Notes: generated by a model not told the origin, from the sequence alone. Counted from the first letter of the stretch, positions 23,997-32,534 are shown. The stretch is DNA of 41,048 nt from CAYGTS01 sp964352905 (GCA_964352905.1 CAYGTS010000003.1:1-41048), one strand, 5' to 3'. A program made the numbers and translations.

Positions 23997-25325
23997 ATGC
24001 AAAACAGTGACACAAAATTAATACAGGAAGTAAGTTGGAAGGACGTGCGTGATTCAGTGCGTGCCGTCGATGCAAAGCTTGCTGACCTAATTGATAATAT
24101 TGATCCCGATCCATCGTATCAACTGCTCAAAGTTGCTTATTCCTACGGTGATCTGATTTTAAAAGACGGTGTCTTGCAATTACCAATGACTGATCGCCAG
24201 TTATTGCCAATCGATGATCCGCTCCTTGATAAATCCATCAAAGAAAAATTAAGTTATAGCCAAATTCCATTATTTCTTACCTTGCATAACTGCAATGAAG
24301 TCTTTATTGATACCGGAAAGCGAATTATTCCATTGAACTTATTTCAGCCAGGCAGCTTACTGGGATTGTTTGAGTCAGTTGATTACATGTTTGGTCAGCA
24401 AGTAAAACCAAAGTGGAGCATGTCTGCAGGGGCAAGAACAATTTTCACGTTACCAAAAATTAATGAGAGCAGCGGATTAAAGCGCTTACGTTTTCATTAT
24501 CACTTGCCCTATGATTTGAAGATACAGCATTTTTCAGATCATTGGCAATTATTCAAGTTAATTGCTGCGCATGAAAATTTCACACAAACTTGGCATAATG
24601 AAGTACTCTTTTTTACAAAAGAATGGTTAGTAAAAAGAAATGGCGATCCACATTGGGTTGAGTTTCATGATTATCTTTTCAAACATGCTTGGCATCAATC
24701 TCGTTTTGCAATTGGTAAGGTGGATTTGAGCCTTTGTTGGGAAACTTTTGCCGAGGCAATTTCTTCAAGACGATTAAAACCAACGCCTTATTTAGCTGAT
24801 CAAATTAAACATATTATGTTAATTGTATCGGGTAAATGGCCAGGATTTAAACCTGCTGATGATTTGCAAAAAATTGCGCCAACTACCGGTTTACAAAAAG
24901 CTATTACTGAAGTCTATTCATTAAAACAATACTTACCAACAATTATGCATGTAGATTCCTATGAAAATAGCCAATTTTCACCTATTTATTATTCACTCTA
25001 TTTTCCAACCTTATTAGAAGGATCACCCAATAACCGAAGCTCTTCCACAATTATGTTGGATTTAAGAGATGCTAAGCTATTATTAGAAATTTTAAAGAAT
25101 AGTTTTGGTGGAAATAAAAAGTTTAATCATAATGAGTTTCAAAAGACGCAATTTGATTATTTTCATGTTGAGCCTGATAAATACAATGAAATTAAACTAA
25201 GTAAAGCCATTGCCATAGAAGACTCTGGGTTTCTAAAAGAGAAGCGACAATATCCTGCTAGAGTATTTTGCGCAACTAGTCCTTTTTGGCGAGGATGTAT
25301 TCGGATTAGTTCTATTACAAATTAA
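23997..25325 (+). CDS. Unknown 442-residue protein, convergent with the AHCY-like gene
   Basis: A soluble protein of 442 residues, MQNSDTKLIQEVSWKDVRDS. No signal peptide, membrane span or family motif is recognised. It is aromatic-rich (HWQLFKLIAAHENFTQTWHN, KHAWHQSRFAIGKVDLSL). The C-terminus has FCATSPFWRGCIRISS. The 3' end overlaps the AHCY-like gene by 11 bases tail to tail, so the two may be an exchanged pair, although each has its own promoter side. The start lacks a strong ribosome binding site (GGCAAAGT). Function unknown. Confidence 0.72.
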   Translation: MQNSDTKLIQEVSWKDVRDSVRAVDAKLADLIDNIDPDPSYQLLKVAYSYGDLILKDGVLQLPMTDRQLLPIDDPLLDKSIKEKLSYSQIPLFLTLHNCNEVFIDTGKRIIPLNLFQPGSLLGLFESVDYMFGQQVKPKWSMSAGARTIFTLPKINESSGLKRLRFHYHLPYDLKIQHFSDHWQLFKLIAAHENFTQTWHNEVLFFTKEWLVKRNGDPHWVEFHDYLFKHAWHQSRFAIGKVDLSLCWETFAEAISSRRLKPTPYLADQIKHIMLIVSGKWPGFKPADDLQKIAPTTGLQKAITEVYSLKQYLPTIMHVDSYENSQFSPIYYSLYFPTLLEGSPNNRSSSTIMLDLRDAKLLLEILKNSFGGNKKFNHNEFQKTQFDYFHVEPDKYNEIKLSKAIAIEDSGFLKEKRQYPARVFCATSPFWRGCIRISSITN

Positions 25326-26757
25326 CTCTGTAAGTATGAGAAGGCCTAGCTGAGAAACAGGTATCTAAAATTTTATTAGCTTGAAATTGACTATGTTGAA
25401 TGGATTGATCAATGACCCAACCTTGATCTTGAAATTGTTGTTCTAAAATTTTTTCATGATCACTAGCAGTACCTAATTCACAACGTTTTTGTACGATAAA
25501 TTGTTGTATATGAGGATCAAGCGCTAATATAGCATTGTCATTGGGTGTAATACCATCTTTAATAAGAGTCTTAGCGACCGAAATTGCTTGAACAACACCA
25601 CCTAAAAGCGCACATTGAGTTGGTTCTATTTCGCCTGCAGGTACATTCCATGGTTCACCATCAAAATTAGCAGGAAAACCACCACGTACAAAGGTTAATT
25701 TTTTGCCGCTAGCGCTAGATACTGTAAATGTGGCAAGTGGATCGATGTCTTCATGAACCTTAGCAATGCGTTGCAATTCACCAAGATATTCTTTATCTTC
25801 AGAGGAACAGCTAACAAAAATAGTGTCTTGACTAAGAAAATCTTCAAGTGATTTTCCTTGCGGTAAGTCTTCGGTTAGATCATGACCTGTGCAACCAAAT
25901 ACGCAATGTGAATTAGCTACTAATGATACAAAATTATTAATACGAGCAGCACCTTGCAATTTGGCATTTACGATGGCTTGTTCATCTGTATCATAAATAT
26001 TAATATTATAACCTAGGGATATTAAATAATGCCCAATGGCTGAACCAATAGCACCTACACCTGCTATCCCAATTGCAATCTCAGAATTAGGCTTTTCATC
26101 CTCAGACATAAGTCCTTGTGCTTTTAATATTTTTTTTACTCTTTCAATCACTGCTTTTGCAATAAAAGGCGATTCAACATGCCTTTTAAGCGCTGATGAT
26201 GCGACATTAACAATAGGACAAAGTAATGTTTTAAATCTATCAACATATAACCCTCCTCTGGTTTGTTCAATACCAGCAACTTTATATTTATGAGAAAGAG
26301 TAGCTGGCATTTTTTCTAAACAACGACCGCCATCATCTAGCACAACGATGTTATCAATATACTTATCACTTGCAATATCTTTTAAGAAGCTTTCCCATAA
26401 CATGCGCACATCTTTTTCTGAGGCTGTCCTATATTCACCTAATTTTTTTGGTTTGCTTCCAGGCATTACCGTAATCCCTTGTTCACGCATAGCCTGCACA
26501 ATAATTGGTGAATCAGAATAACATTTACCCAGCGTATGAAATTTTGTTATCCCCAATTTTTGCAGTGCTTTAAACAGTGTGACAGTCGTTTCTAAATTAT
26601 GTTGAATGGCAACAATAGCAACTTTGCTAAAATCAATATCTTTAGGAAAATTTTCTTTAATTGCAGCAACCATGGCATCAACAGTACTAAGTTCAGGTAT
26701 TGAATGAGATTGGTCAGCTCTTTTTAATTCGGCTTCACGTGTTTCAGAAAAAAACAT
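25315..26757 (-). CDS. S-adenosylhomocysteine-hydrolase-like NAD-binding protein
   Basis: A 480-residue protein with the block order of adenosylhomocysteinase: HNLETTVTLFKALQKLG near 53-69, VVLDDGGRCLE (D141-D142-G-G), AGIEQTRGGLY in place of EETTTG, VNVASSALKRHV with K191 at the active lysine position, then the Rossmann motif G233-V-G235-A-I-G238 and FGCTGHD. The C-terminus lacks the KPDHYRY tail of true AHCY, and several substrate residues differ. It may be a divergent hydrolase or an NAD-dependent enzyme on a related nucleoside. Its presence on a mobilizable island is unusual. It is convergent with the 442-residue gene. Confidence 0.75.
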   Translation of the reverse strand: MFFSETREAELKRADQSHSIPELSTVDAMVAAIKENFPKDIDFSKVAIVAIQHNLETTVTLFKALQKLGITKFHTLGKCYSDSPIIVQAMREQGITVMPGSKPKKLGEYRTASEKDVRMLWESFLKDIASDKYIDNIVVLDDGGRCLEKMPATLSHKYKVAGIEQTRGGLYVDRFKTLLCPIVNVASSALKRHVESPFIAKAVIERVKKILKAQGLMSEDEKPNSEIAIGIAGVGAIGSAIGHYLISLGYNINIYDTDEQAIVNAKLQGAARINNFVSLVANSHCVFGCTGHDLTEDLPQGKSLEDFLSQDTIFVSCSSEDKEYLGELQRIAKVHEDIDPLATFTVSSASGKKLTFVRGGFPANFDGEPWNVPAGEIEPTQCALLGGVVQAISVAKTLIKDGITPNDNAILALDPHIQQFIVQKRCELGTASDHEKILEQQFQDQGWVIDQSIQHSQFQANKILDTCFSARPSHTYRVNL

Positions 26758-27079
26758 TTTAATTTACTATCCACATGTTCAATATTAATTGTTATTATTT
26801 TGGTTAAAATAATCCCCATAATTGGGGAGGCATAATACCTCAATATAGACAAAGATAGGCCCTAAAATTTCAGTCTCAAATATTGATAGCAAAATTTGTG
26901 CGCTTAGATTGCTCTCGATAATGATTCTACCAACCAACTGCTTTTCAATGTTTAATACACCCCGTCAAAGGATAGTGTATGAACATTACACACCTATGAT
27001 AGAACAATAATAAATGCTGATGATAATTTTCAACACGCCTTTGACAGCTTTTTCATGGAATTACTAGGAGTAGAAAGTT
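26758..27079. promoter_or_regulatory. 322-base divergent regulatory gap with two palindromes
   Basis: The gap lies between the AHCY-like gene (minus) and the LuxR-type gene (plus). It contains CCCCA-TAAT-TGGGG (26814-26827) on the AHCY side and GTGTA (26975-26979) with TACAC (26987-26991) on the LuxR side. Both are possible operator sites, and the LuxR-type product is an obvious candidate ligand. AGGAG at 27066-27070 is the ribosome binding site of the LuxR-type gene. Confidence 0.5.
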
Positions 27080-27490
27080 TTGACAAAGGCGCATAAACGG
27101 ATGAGTCAACTGGAACCGTTGGCCATAGAATTATTACAAAACTTAGGCAATGCTAAGCCCCTTCGTAGACATATTGATCTGATGGATTCAATTTTGGGCC
27201 AGATCACAACGCAACAAACACTGGCTTTTGATAAAAGATTAACATCACGTGAAATCAGTTGCCTGTATTTAGCAGCCAGAGGAAAAACGTCAGTAGCAAC
27301 GGCGCGTCTATTAAATATTTCAACTTCTACCGTTGAATCACATCGCAAACAAATAAAACGTAAACTCAACTGTTTAAATTTAACCCAAGCGGTATTTGAA
27401 GGTATTCGTTGGGGATACCTTCATCCCGATCCATCATCTGCTGATCTGGCTAAACTTCCAGTTTTGGAAAATTACCATGATCAAGGATAA
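27080..27490 (+). CDS. LuxR-type helix-turn-helix regulator
   Basis: A 136-residue protein starting at TTG 27080 with AGGAG 9 bases upstream. The C-terminal LuxR/GerE helix-turn-helix covers about residues 53-112 (LTSREISCLYLAARGKTSVA, TARLLNISTSTVESHRKQIK). The 50-residue N-terminus is too short for a receiver or an autoinducer domain. A receiver-only protein is encoded directly downstream, so the pair may be a split response regulator. The last codons (ENYHDQG) overlap an alternative start of the receiver gene. Confidence 0.85.
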   Translation: MTKAHKRMSQLEPLAIELLQNLGNAKPLRRHIDLMDSILGQITTQQTLAFDKRLTSREISCLYLAARGKTSVATARLLNISTSTVESHRKQIKRKLNCLNLTQAVFEGIRWGYLHPDPSSADLAKLPVLENYHDQG

Positions 27491-27518
27491 ACGTAACAAG
27501 GAAATAGGAGAAATTGAT

Positions 27519-27983
27519 ATGATCACACAACTTGATATTAATAAAAAATCTATGTTAACCCATGCGGTTAATGCGGATGATATTGCACAAACGAAAAAAG
27601 CAACGCATGTTTTATTAGTTGAAGATCATAAGTTATTACAATTTATTCATCGTGATTTTTTAACACGCTTAGGCTGCACGGTTGATATCGCAGAAGATGG
27701 TTTTGAAGCAGTCAACATGTTCACTGCAGGTTATGATTTAGTATTGCTTGATATTGAGTTACCCAGCCGTAACGGCATTGCTAAAAATGGCATTGATGTT
27801 GCGCGTGCTATTCGTAGCCTTGAGCGACTAAAAAAACTGAATCCAACCGTTGTGATTGCCTTAACCGCGTTAGATGATTCTATCCGTTTTGAGTGTTTGA
27901 ATGCAGGCTGTGATGATTTTTATCAAAAACCTTTAGCATTTGAAAAGTTGCAAGAGGTGTTGCAGTGTTGGTTGGGGGATTAA
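27519..27983 (+). CDS. Receiver-domain response regulator, copy 1
   Basis: A 154-residue stand-alone receiver. Conserved sites are E35-D36 (LVEDHKLL), phospho-acceptor D78 (LVLLDIELP), T116 (ALTALDD) and K137 (DDFYQKPL). There is no output domain, so it probably acts by protein contact or as a phosphate relay. ATG 27519 is chosen for the AGGAG at 27506-27510. ATG 27477, overlapping the LuxR-type gene, would add 14 residues. It has a near-identical paralogue at 29234. An insertion after the acceptor (SRNGIAKNGIDVARAIR) is shared by both. Confidence 0.87.
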   Translation: MITQLDINKKSMLTHAVNADDIAQTKKATHVLLVEDHKLLQFIHRDFLTRLGCTVDIAEDGFEAVNMFTAGYDLVLLDIELPSRNGIAKNGIDVARAIRSLERLKKLNPTVVIALTALDDSIRFECLNAGCDDFYQKPLAFEKLQEVLQCWLGD

Positions 27984-27999
27984 TAAAAATGTTAGATTT

Positions 28000-28041
28000 T
28001 TGACATGTAACCTATTGACATTTGTAATTTTTACATATAAT
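28000..28041 (+). promoter_or_regulatory. Overlapping tandem promoters for the 116-residue protein
   Basis: TTGACA at 28000-28005 has TGTAAT at 28023-28028 (17-base spacer). A second TTGACA at 28015-28020 has TATAAT at 28036-28041 (15-base spacer). They sit just upstream of the ATG at 28073. The two -35 boxes are 15 bases apart. Confidence 0.6.
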
Positions 28042-28072
28042 GTATGTATTTTAAATTTTGGAGACATTCTTC

Positions 28073-28423
28073 ATGAAGAAAAATACTGTACATGATTTAA
28101 TGATGCAAAGCAAGTTACTACCTGCTTGGGAAATTGCGGCAGCTAATATGCTTTCAATGTACGGCAGGGAACAAGATTTTTATGACTATCAGATGTATTT
28201 TTATACAGTAGGGATGCAAATAATGAAATACATTATTCAGCAAGTGTTACTCGAGCAATACAAGCAAGCTCGGAAAAATTTAATGAATGTTGGTCCTTTT
28301 GTACGAATAGGTACCACTAGTTCTGTTGTTCCTAGTGAAGAAGACTATAAAGAGTTTCATAAAAATTGGAAAGAGTGTAAGAGATTAGAGAAGGCATTAA
28401 AAGCATATGGTATTATTTGTTAA
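28073..28423 (+). CDS. Hypothetical protein, 116 residues
   Basis: MKKNTVHDLMMQSKLLPAWE, mostly helical by composition, with aromatic-rich FYDYQMYFYTVGMQIMKYII that could be an amphipathic or weakly hydrophobic helix. The C-terminus is lysine-rich. No family is recognised. Start ATG 28073 has GGAG at 28060-28063, and a TTG at 28058 is rejected. It has its own strong promoter and is the last cargo gene of element A, in the place where element B has DUF4238 and AbiE. Confidence 0.65.
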   Translation: MKKNTVHDLMMQSKLLPAWEIAAANMLSMYGREQDFYDYQMYFYTVGMQIMKYIIQQVLLEQYKQARKNLMNVGPFVRIGTTSSVVPSEEDYKEFHKNWKECKRLEKALKAYGIIC

Positions 28424-28592
28424 GAATATTCACTGATCGCCGGAGGATATATTATTTAAAAGCCAGTTTATTTTTGAAGCCATACATAAACTTTTAGTTT
28501 AACTATTAGTTAATTTTTAAACCAGACACAGCGTTTTGTCAAGATTAAGGGAAAAACAGCATATAAAATATATCAAAAGCACAGCCTTCCAC

Positions 28593-28610
28593 TGTGGAAA
28601 TTTTGTGGAA
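28593..28610 (+). promoter_or_regulatory. Candidate integrase arm site near the right att of element A
   Basis: Direct TGTGGAA boxes at 28593-28599 and 28604-28610 (11-base period) lie inside a larger inverted repeat, CTTCCAC with GTGGAAG. The site is conserved in element B at 32667-32684 and near attL at 19865-19880. Confidence 0.5.
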
Positions 28611-28706
28611 GTGAGTGCTGCGAAGTTCAGCGTTGTTGTGATGCTTGCTACAGACATCCCATAAAAATAATAATATAAATCAATAAGATAAAAGTTAACG
28701 CTGAGC

Positions 28707-28748
28707 CTCATAATCCGTTGGTCCAAGGTTCAAGTCCTTGTGGGCCCA
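28707..28748 (+). repeat. att copy 2 (junction of elements A and B)
   Basis: An exact 42-base copy of the tRNA 3' segment 19750-19791, here followed by CCA. It lacks the 5' half of the tRNA, so it is not a gene. It marks the right end of element A and the left end of element B. Confidence 0.92.
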
Positions 28749-28818
28749 CCAGAAAATCGTATTATAATCAATAGATTACAACGCTATCTCAGCCACTTCC
28801 CAAAAATCCCAACATGGC

Positions 28819-29158
28819 TTACGCGACATTTACGCGAGCTAGAGTGGGCACAGTGCGTAATAACACAAGATCACCCGCAATTTTTCGCTTTCCAACAACT
28901 GTATTTGCAGCATCCCATAAATTTTTTAATTCCGCTGCAGAATAGTGTGTCGTAATACGCGAAGACTTATGTCCTAATAAATCTTGGCGATCTTCAAAAC
29001 TCACCCCCGCTGCGCGTAGCCTTCTGCCAAAAGTGTGTTTCAAATCATGGACTCTGAGTTCAGCTAAACCAATTCGTGCTCTAGCGTGCTTCCAACCCGA
29101 ATTCAGCATTCTGGCAATGGGTTTTCCACGGTAAACAAACACAAACGTATCATGTTTG
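28819..29158 (-). pseudogene. Integrase C-terminal fragment of element B
   Basis: About 113 codons matching the integrase of element A from KHDTFVFVYRGK through the catalytic residues VHDLKHTFGRR, LLGHKSS and TTHYSAAEL. After that the tail differs (KNLWDAANTVVGKRKIAGDL). The N-terminal two-thirds, including R201, is gone. The break at about 29158-29161 joins directly to the end of a LuxR-type gene. The divergent tail shows that this came from a related but distinct element, not from a recent copy of element A. Confidence 0.9.
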
Positions 29159-29233
29159 CATCAGTTTTGGTAAGACAGCTCGAAAATTACAATGATCAAG
29201 GATAAACGTAACAAGGAAATAGGAGAAATTGAT

Positions 29234-29710
29234 ATGATCACACAACTTAATAACAAGATTGATGTTAATAAAAAAGGTACTTTAACCCAAGCTATTAACG
29301 CAGATGATATCGCAAAATCGAAAGAATCAACCCGTGTTTTATTAGTGGAAGATCAGAAGTTATTACAATTTATTCATAATGATTTTTTAACACGCTTAGG
29401 TTGCACCGTTGATATAGCAGGAGATGGTTTTGAAGCAGTTAACATGTTCACTGCAGGTTATGATTTGGTATTGCTTGATATTGAGTTACCCAGTCGTAAC
29501 GGCATTGCTAAAAATGGCATTGATGTTGCTCGTGCTATTCGTAGCCTTGAGCGACTAAAAAAACTGAATCCAACCGTTGTGATAGCCTTAACCGCTTTAG
29601 ATGATTCTATCCGTTTTGACTGCTTGAATGCAGGCTGCGATGATTTTTATCAAAAACCTTTAGAATTTGCAAAGCTGCAAGAAGTGTTGCAGTGTTGGTT
29701 GGGGGATTAA
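29234..29710 (+). CDS. Receiver-domain response regulator, copy 2
   Basis: A 158-residue stand-alone receiver, nearly identical to copy 1 from the VLLVED motif onward (LLDIELPSRNG acceptor, ALTALDD, FYQKPL). The N-terminal 30 residues vary. The ATG at 29234 has AGGAG 8-12 bases upstream. An in-frame ATG at 29192 is also possible. Its LuxR-type partner is deleted in element B, so it may act with the regulator of element A. Confidence 0.86.
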   Translation: MITQLNNKIDVNKKGTLTQAINADDIAKSKESTRVLLVEDQKLLQFIHNDFLTRLGCTVDIAGDGFEAVNMFTAGYDLVLLDIELPSRNGIAKNGIDVARAIRSLERLKKLNPTVVIALTALDDSIRFDCLNAGCDDFYQKPLEFAKLQEVLQCWLGD

Positions 29711-29785
29711 TAAAAATGTTAGATTTTGGAGTTGTAACATATTGACATACAATGAGCGTATGATTTATTTTTTAGGGAATTTTAA

Positions 29786-30658
29786 ATGGAAAACAAAAAT
29801 CAACATTGGATAACCAGGTCATATCTAGCAGGATGGATTGACCCTAATACCCCTCCTGGACAAGAAGGCTACGTTTGGGTATTTAATAAAGGTGGTAGTA
29901 CCGTAAAGAGAAAAGCGCCTAAGAATATTTTCTGTGAACCTGATTTTTATACCCGAAGAGCTGACGATGGTTCAAGAGACTTAACATTAGAAGCCACTTT
30001 ATGCCAAATTGAAAACGCTTTCATTAGACTTTGCCGCAACAAAATCGATAAACTTCAAGACCTGTCTAATGAAGAAATACTTGAAATAATAATGTTTGCT
30101 GCAACCATGATGTATCGAACAAAGCTGCACAGGAATAAAGAAAAAGCGCTATGGGATCATGTACTAGAAATAATGGATGATATGGCTGAGAAAATAAAAA
30201 CTAATCCCACTAGACACTTTCCCCAATTCCAGTCCTCTAATTTTGAAAACTCTTTAAGCCATGAGGAAGTAAAAAAAATTGCTCAGGAACCAATTCAAAG
30301 CGCATTACCTGTGGCAACCAAAGTCATTGCAAAGATTTTAGCTCAAATGAATATCTATATATTATGCACTGAAAATACCCCTGGCTTTATTACTAGCGAT
30401 AACCCATGCATAATGTTTGACCCGCTGTATAGTAGCAAGTATCTTGCGCTCGGTTGTCCTAGCATTGAAATAACACTCCCAATTTCCCCAAAACAACTTA
30501 TAATCTTTTTTTGGAGCGACAGTAATCAACCAGCAGAATATGCCTATACCATCCCCAAAGACGAACTAGTAGATGAGTTCAATAGACGAACTCGCTTTTT
30601 CAGTGAAGAATACTTTGTTGTAAATGAAAATATAAAAAAAGACTTTTGGCTCCAATAG
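29786..30658 (+). CDS. DUF4238 family protein
   Basis: A 290-residue protein. The N-terminus NQHWITRSYLAGWIDPN corresponds to the family HYVPRFYLKNF motif. FITSDNPCIMFDP (201-213) is the second family hallmark, followed by ITLPISPKQLIIFF. DUF4238 proteins are common single-gene cargo of islands and phage-defence neighbourhoods, and their biochemical activity is not established. A TTGACA at 29742-29747 and TTTTTTAGGGAAT precede the ATG. It is adjacent to the AbiE pair, on the other strand. Confidence 0.85.
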   Translation: MENKNQHWITRSYLAGWIDPNTPPGQEGYVWVFNKGGSTVKRKAPKNIFCEPDFYTRRADDGSRDLTLEATLCQIENAFIRLCRNKIDKLQDLSNEEILEIIMFAATMMYRTKLHRNKEKALWDHVLEIMDDMAEKIKTNPTRHFPQFQSSNFENSLSHEEVKKIAQEPIQSALPVATKVIAKILAQMNIYILCTENTPGFITSDNPCIMFDPLYSSKYLALGCPSIEITLPISPKQLIIFFWSDSNQPAEYAYTIPKDELVDEFNRRTRFFSEEYFVVNENIKKDFWLQ

Positions 30659-30869
30659 CAACCAAGAGTCTTATATTTTTTTCAAGTGATAACTTAGGGA
30701 TCTAATCTCAATATCAACTGAAACATTTTCTGTATTATAATTAAACAGTGGCACTTGCGTATTATTACCTGTCAACAGCCCCTTTTGTAAGTTGAAAATC
30801 TGAAGTTTTACAGTTCATTAATAGTTTTTGGGGCATCAATATCTTCACTGTAAGTCCTTATGAATTAAC

Positions 30870-31709
30870 CTAATTATACAACCACTCAAAAACAGCTGGC
30901 AATTGCTCCCAGTAATATTCAAAGCTTTCTAAATTAGCGATTTGATGAGTTAACATATCATTCCAATCAGCACGAAGTTCATTCTGTTGTGACATAGACT
31001 GTAATAATTCGATTGTTGGTGAGGCAATTTGTTTGAAATGACATTTTTGTTTCAATATTGATAATAGCTTTTCTTTGTTCGGGATAATACGTGAATCATT
31101 GTGTAAATGAATGACATCATATAAATCGCGTGGTCTCATTCGTTCAACCAAGGCGCGTAATTTTTCAGCAAATATTTCTTCTATACAATAAGTTTGAGTC
31201 ATAAATAAGCTTTCATCATAATCAGTGTAAGGATGATGAATGAGTTTAATAGTTGGTTTTTCAATTAATATTTCATCATGGCTTAAATCTAATTTAATAG
31301 TTGGCAGATTACTTTTGCGCTGCATTGGCCCTTGAAATGGAATTTTCCCTTGAATGGATAGCTTGTTTCTTGGGTTTTTATATTCTTCAAATTTGAGTTT
31401 GTCGGCGGGTATAGTAATGCCTGATTGATCATAAATCCATTCGCAAATTAGAGGAAATGTGTCATTTAGGAATGCTTGATTTACATGCGCAGGGTCAATA
31501 ATGGTAAAATCTAAATCCTCAGAAAAGCGGTATTCTCCAAAATAACATTTTTTTAGACAAGTACCACCTTTAAAAACCCAGCTCTGCTTTAAGGTCAAGG
31601 AAGCGTTGATGCCAGCCAGGATCCAACTTAAAATATAATCTTTTTCGATGGTATTTGCAGGGAGATTATATTTCGTTGCTAAAGTCATTATTTCATATTT
31701 ATTGATCAT
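30870..31709 (-). CDS. AbiEii nucleotidyltransferase toxin
   Basis: A 279-residue type IV toxin-antitoxin toxin. The nucleotidyltransferase motif is seen at FKGGTCLKKCYFGEYRFSED with D65-L66-D67. Later conserved blocks are LDLSHDEIL and EEIFAEKLRALVERMRPRDL followed by YDV. AbiEii transfers nucleotides to targets such as tRNA and stops growth, which aborts phage infection. The start lies 12 bases after the antitoxin gene ends, so the two are co-transcribed. The length is typical. Confidence 0.92.
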   Translation of the reverse strand: MINKYEIMTLATKYNLPANTIEKDYILSWILAGINASLTLKQSWVFKGGTCLKKCYFGEYRFSEDLDFTIIDPAHVNQAFLNDTFPLICEWIYDQSGITIPADKLKFEEYKNPRNKLSIQGKIPFQGPMQRKSNLPTIKLDLSHDEILIEKPTIKLIHHPYTDYDESLFMTQTYCIEEIFAEKLRALVERMRPRDLYDVIHLHNDSRIIPNKEKLLSILKQKCHFKQIASPTIELLQSMSQQNELRADWNDMLTHQIANLESFEYYWEQLPAVFEWLYN

Positions 31710-31721
31710 ATAATTTTTACC

Positions 31722-32534
31722 TTAATTTTCCGGAAGTTTTAATCGCCAGCGGCTTATTATTTTTGGACAATCAAGCGAGGGTGATAATTTCACATAGCCT
31801 TGGGTAAGATTATCTAGACAAAAATCAATTAATAATTTTTCATCAGGGAATAATTTTTCAGCTAAAAATCCTGCTCTTTTAATCGCAGCACCATTATTGG
31901 CTCTTTGTAGATACTCAATTAGCAATTCAATATTTTTATATTGCGATTGATAATAATTTGAAAACACTTCTTTAATGAAATTCATGCCACCACAAAACTG
32001 TGGAAATATTAACATATCAACAATCGTTTTTGTTGGATCAGAAATTTTAATTTTTAAGCTATTTGACCAAATTATTTTTACACCAAAAAAATAATCTGAC
32101 TTAATGGTATGAATTCGATATTTTTGACCTGCAAAAATTGGATTGCGATCTCTGATTTTATTTTTTGTCATAACGGTAATGCTTTGAAAAAGCTGCTCAG
32201 TCAAATCCCAATAATTTGCGGCATTCATACCACCGATATAACAAGGCGAAAATAATTTTTCAGCAATCGCAAAAGGATCTTCAGCAACGGAATCAGCCGT
32301 TGTGGCAGTTATTGCTATCGGCAAATAAATGCCTTGTTTAACGCGAGTGAGCCAACCTTTCTTTGCCAGTTTTGCTAATTGTTTTGCGGCTTGTTGTGGT
32401 TCCATTTGCCAAACCATAGCTGCTTCTGCAACTGAAATGGTTGCTTGTGTGGCGCGAATAGCCTGAGCCAGTCGAGTTCTTTCAATAGCGCCAAGTCCTG
32501 CAAGCTCAGATTGATTGCTAGATTTCATATGCAA
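31722..32534 (-). CDS. AbiEi-type antitoxin and autorepressor
   Basis: A 270-residue partner of AbiEii. The N-terminal winged helix (about 20-75: RLAQAIRATQATISVAEAAM, KLAKKGWLTRVKQGIYLPI) is the AbiEi DNA-binding domain. The rest is the antitoxin domain (GGMNAANYWDLTEQLFQSIT). It counteracts AbiEii and represses its own operon. It is the first gene of the minus-strand pair. Start ATG is at 32534 or 32528. The AT-rich region upstream (32535-32600) has near-palindromic TATATTATATATCATT, a possible operator. Confidence 0.9.
   Translation of the reverse strand: MHMKSSNQSELAGLGAIERTRLAQAIRATQATISVAEAAMVWQMEPQQAAKQLAKLAKKGWLTRVKQGIYLPIAITATTADSVAEDPFAIAEKLFSPCYIGGMNAANYWDLTEQLFQSITVMTKNKIRDRNPIFAGQKYRIHTIKSDYFFGVKIIWSNSLKIKISDPTKTIVDMLIFPQFCGGMNFIKEVFSNYYQSQYKNIELLIEYLQRANNGAAIKRAGFLAEKLFPDEKLLIDFCLDNLTQGYVKLSPSLDCPKIISRWRLKLPEN

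Larger units (their letters stand above)
28548..28751. repeat. About 200-bp right-end repeat, copy 1 (element A)
   Basis: This 204-base stretch aligns without gaps to 32622-32825, with scattered substitutions. It ends in the 42-bp att copy plus CCA and contains the TGTGGAA arm-like boxes. It is the conserved right end of this element family. The 395-base gap from 28424 to 28818 holds no gene besides it. Confidence 0.85.

Noticed and set aside
26036..26293. Plus-strand open frame inside the AHCY-like gene
   Set aside because: Antisense shadow. The minus-strand reading carries the clear NAD-binding motif.
27396..27518. Longer receiver-gene start at ATG 27396
   Set aside because: It would overlap the LuxR-type gene by 95 bases. 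The AGGAG at 27506 points to ATG 27519, and the extra residues lack similarity to copy 2 before the MIKDKRN segment.
28707..28751. Possible second tRNA gene with CCA end
   Set aside because: Only the 3' segment from the anticodon loop onward is present. The D-arm and 5' acceptor strand are missing, so it is an att copy.
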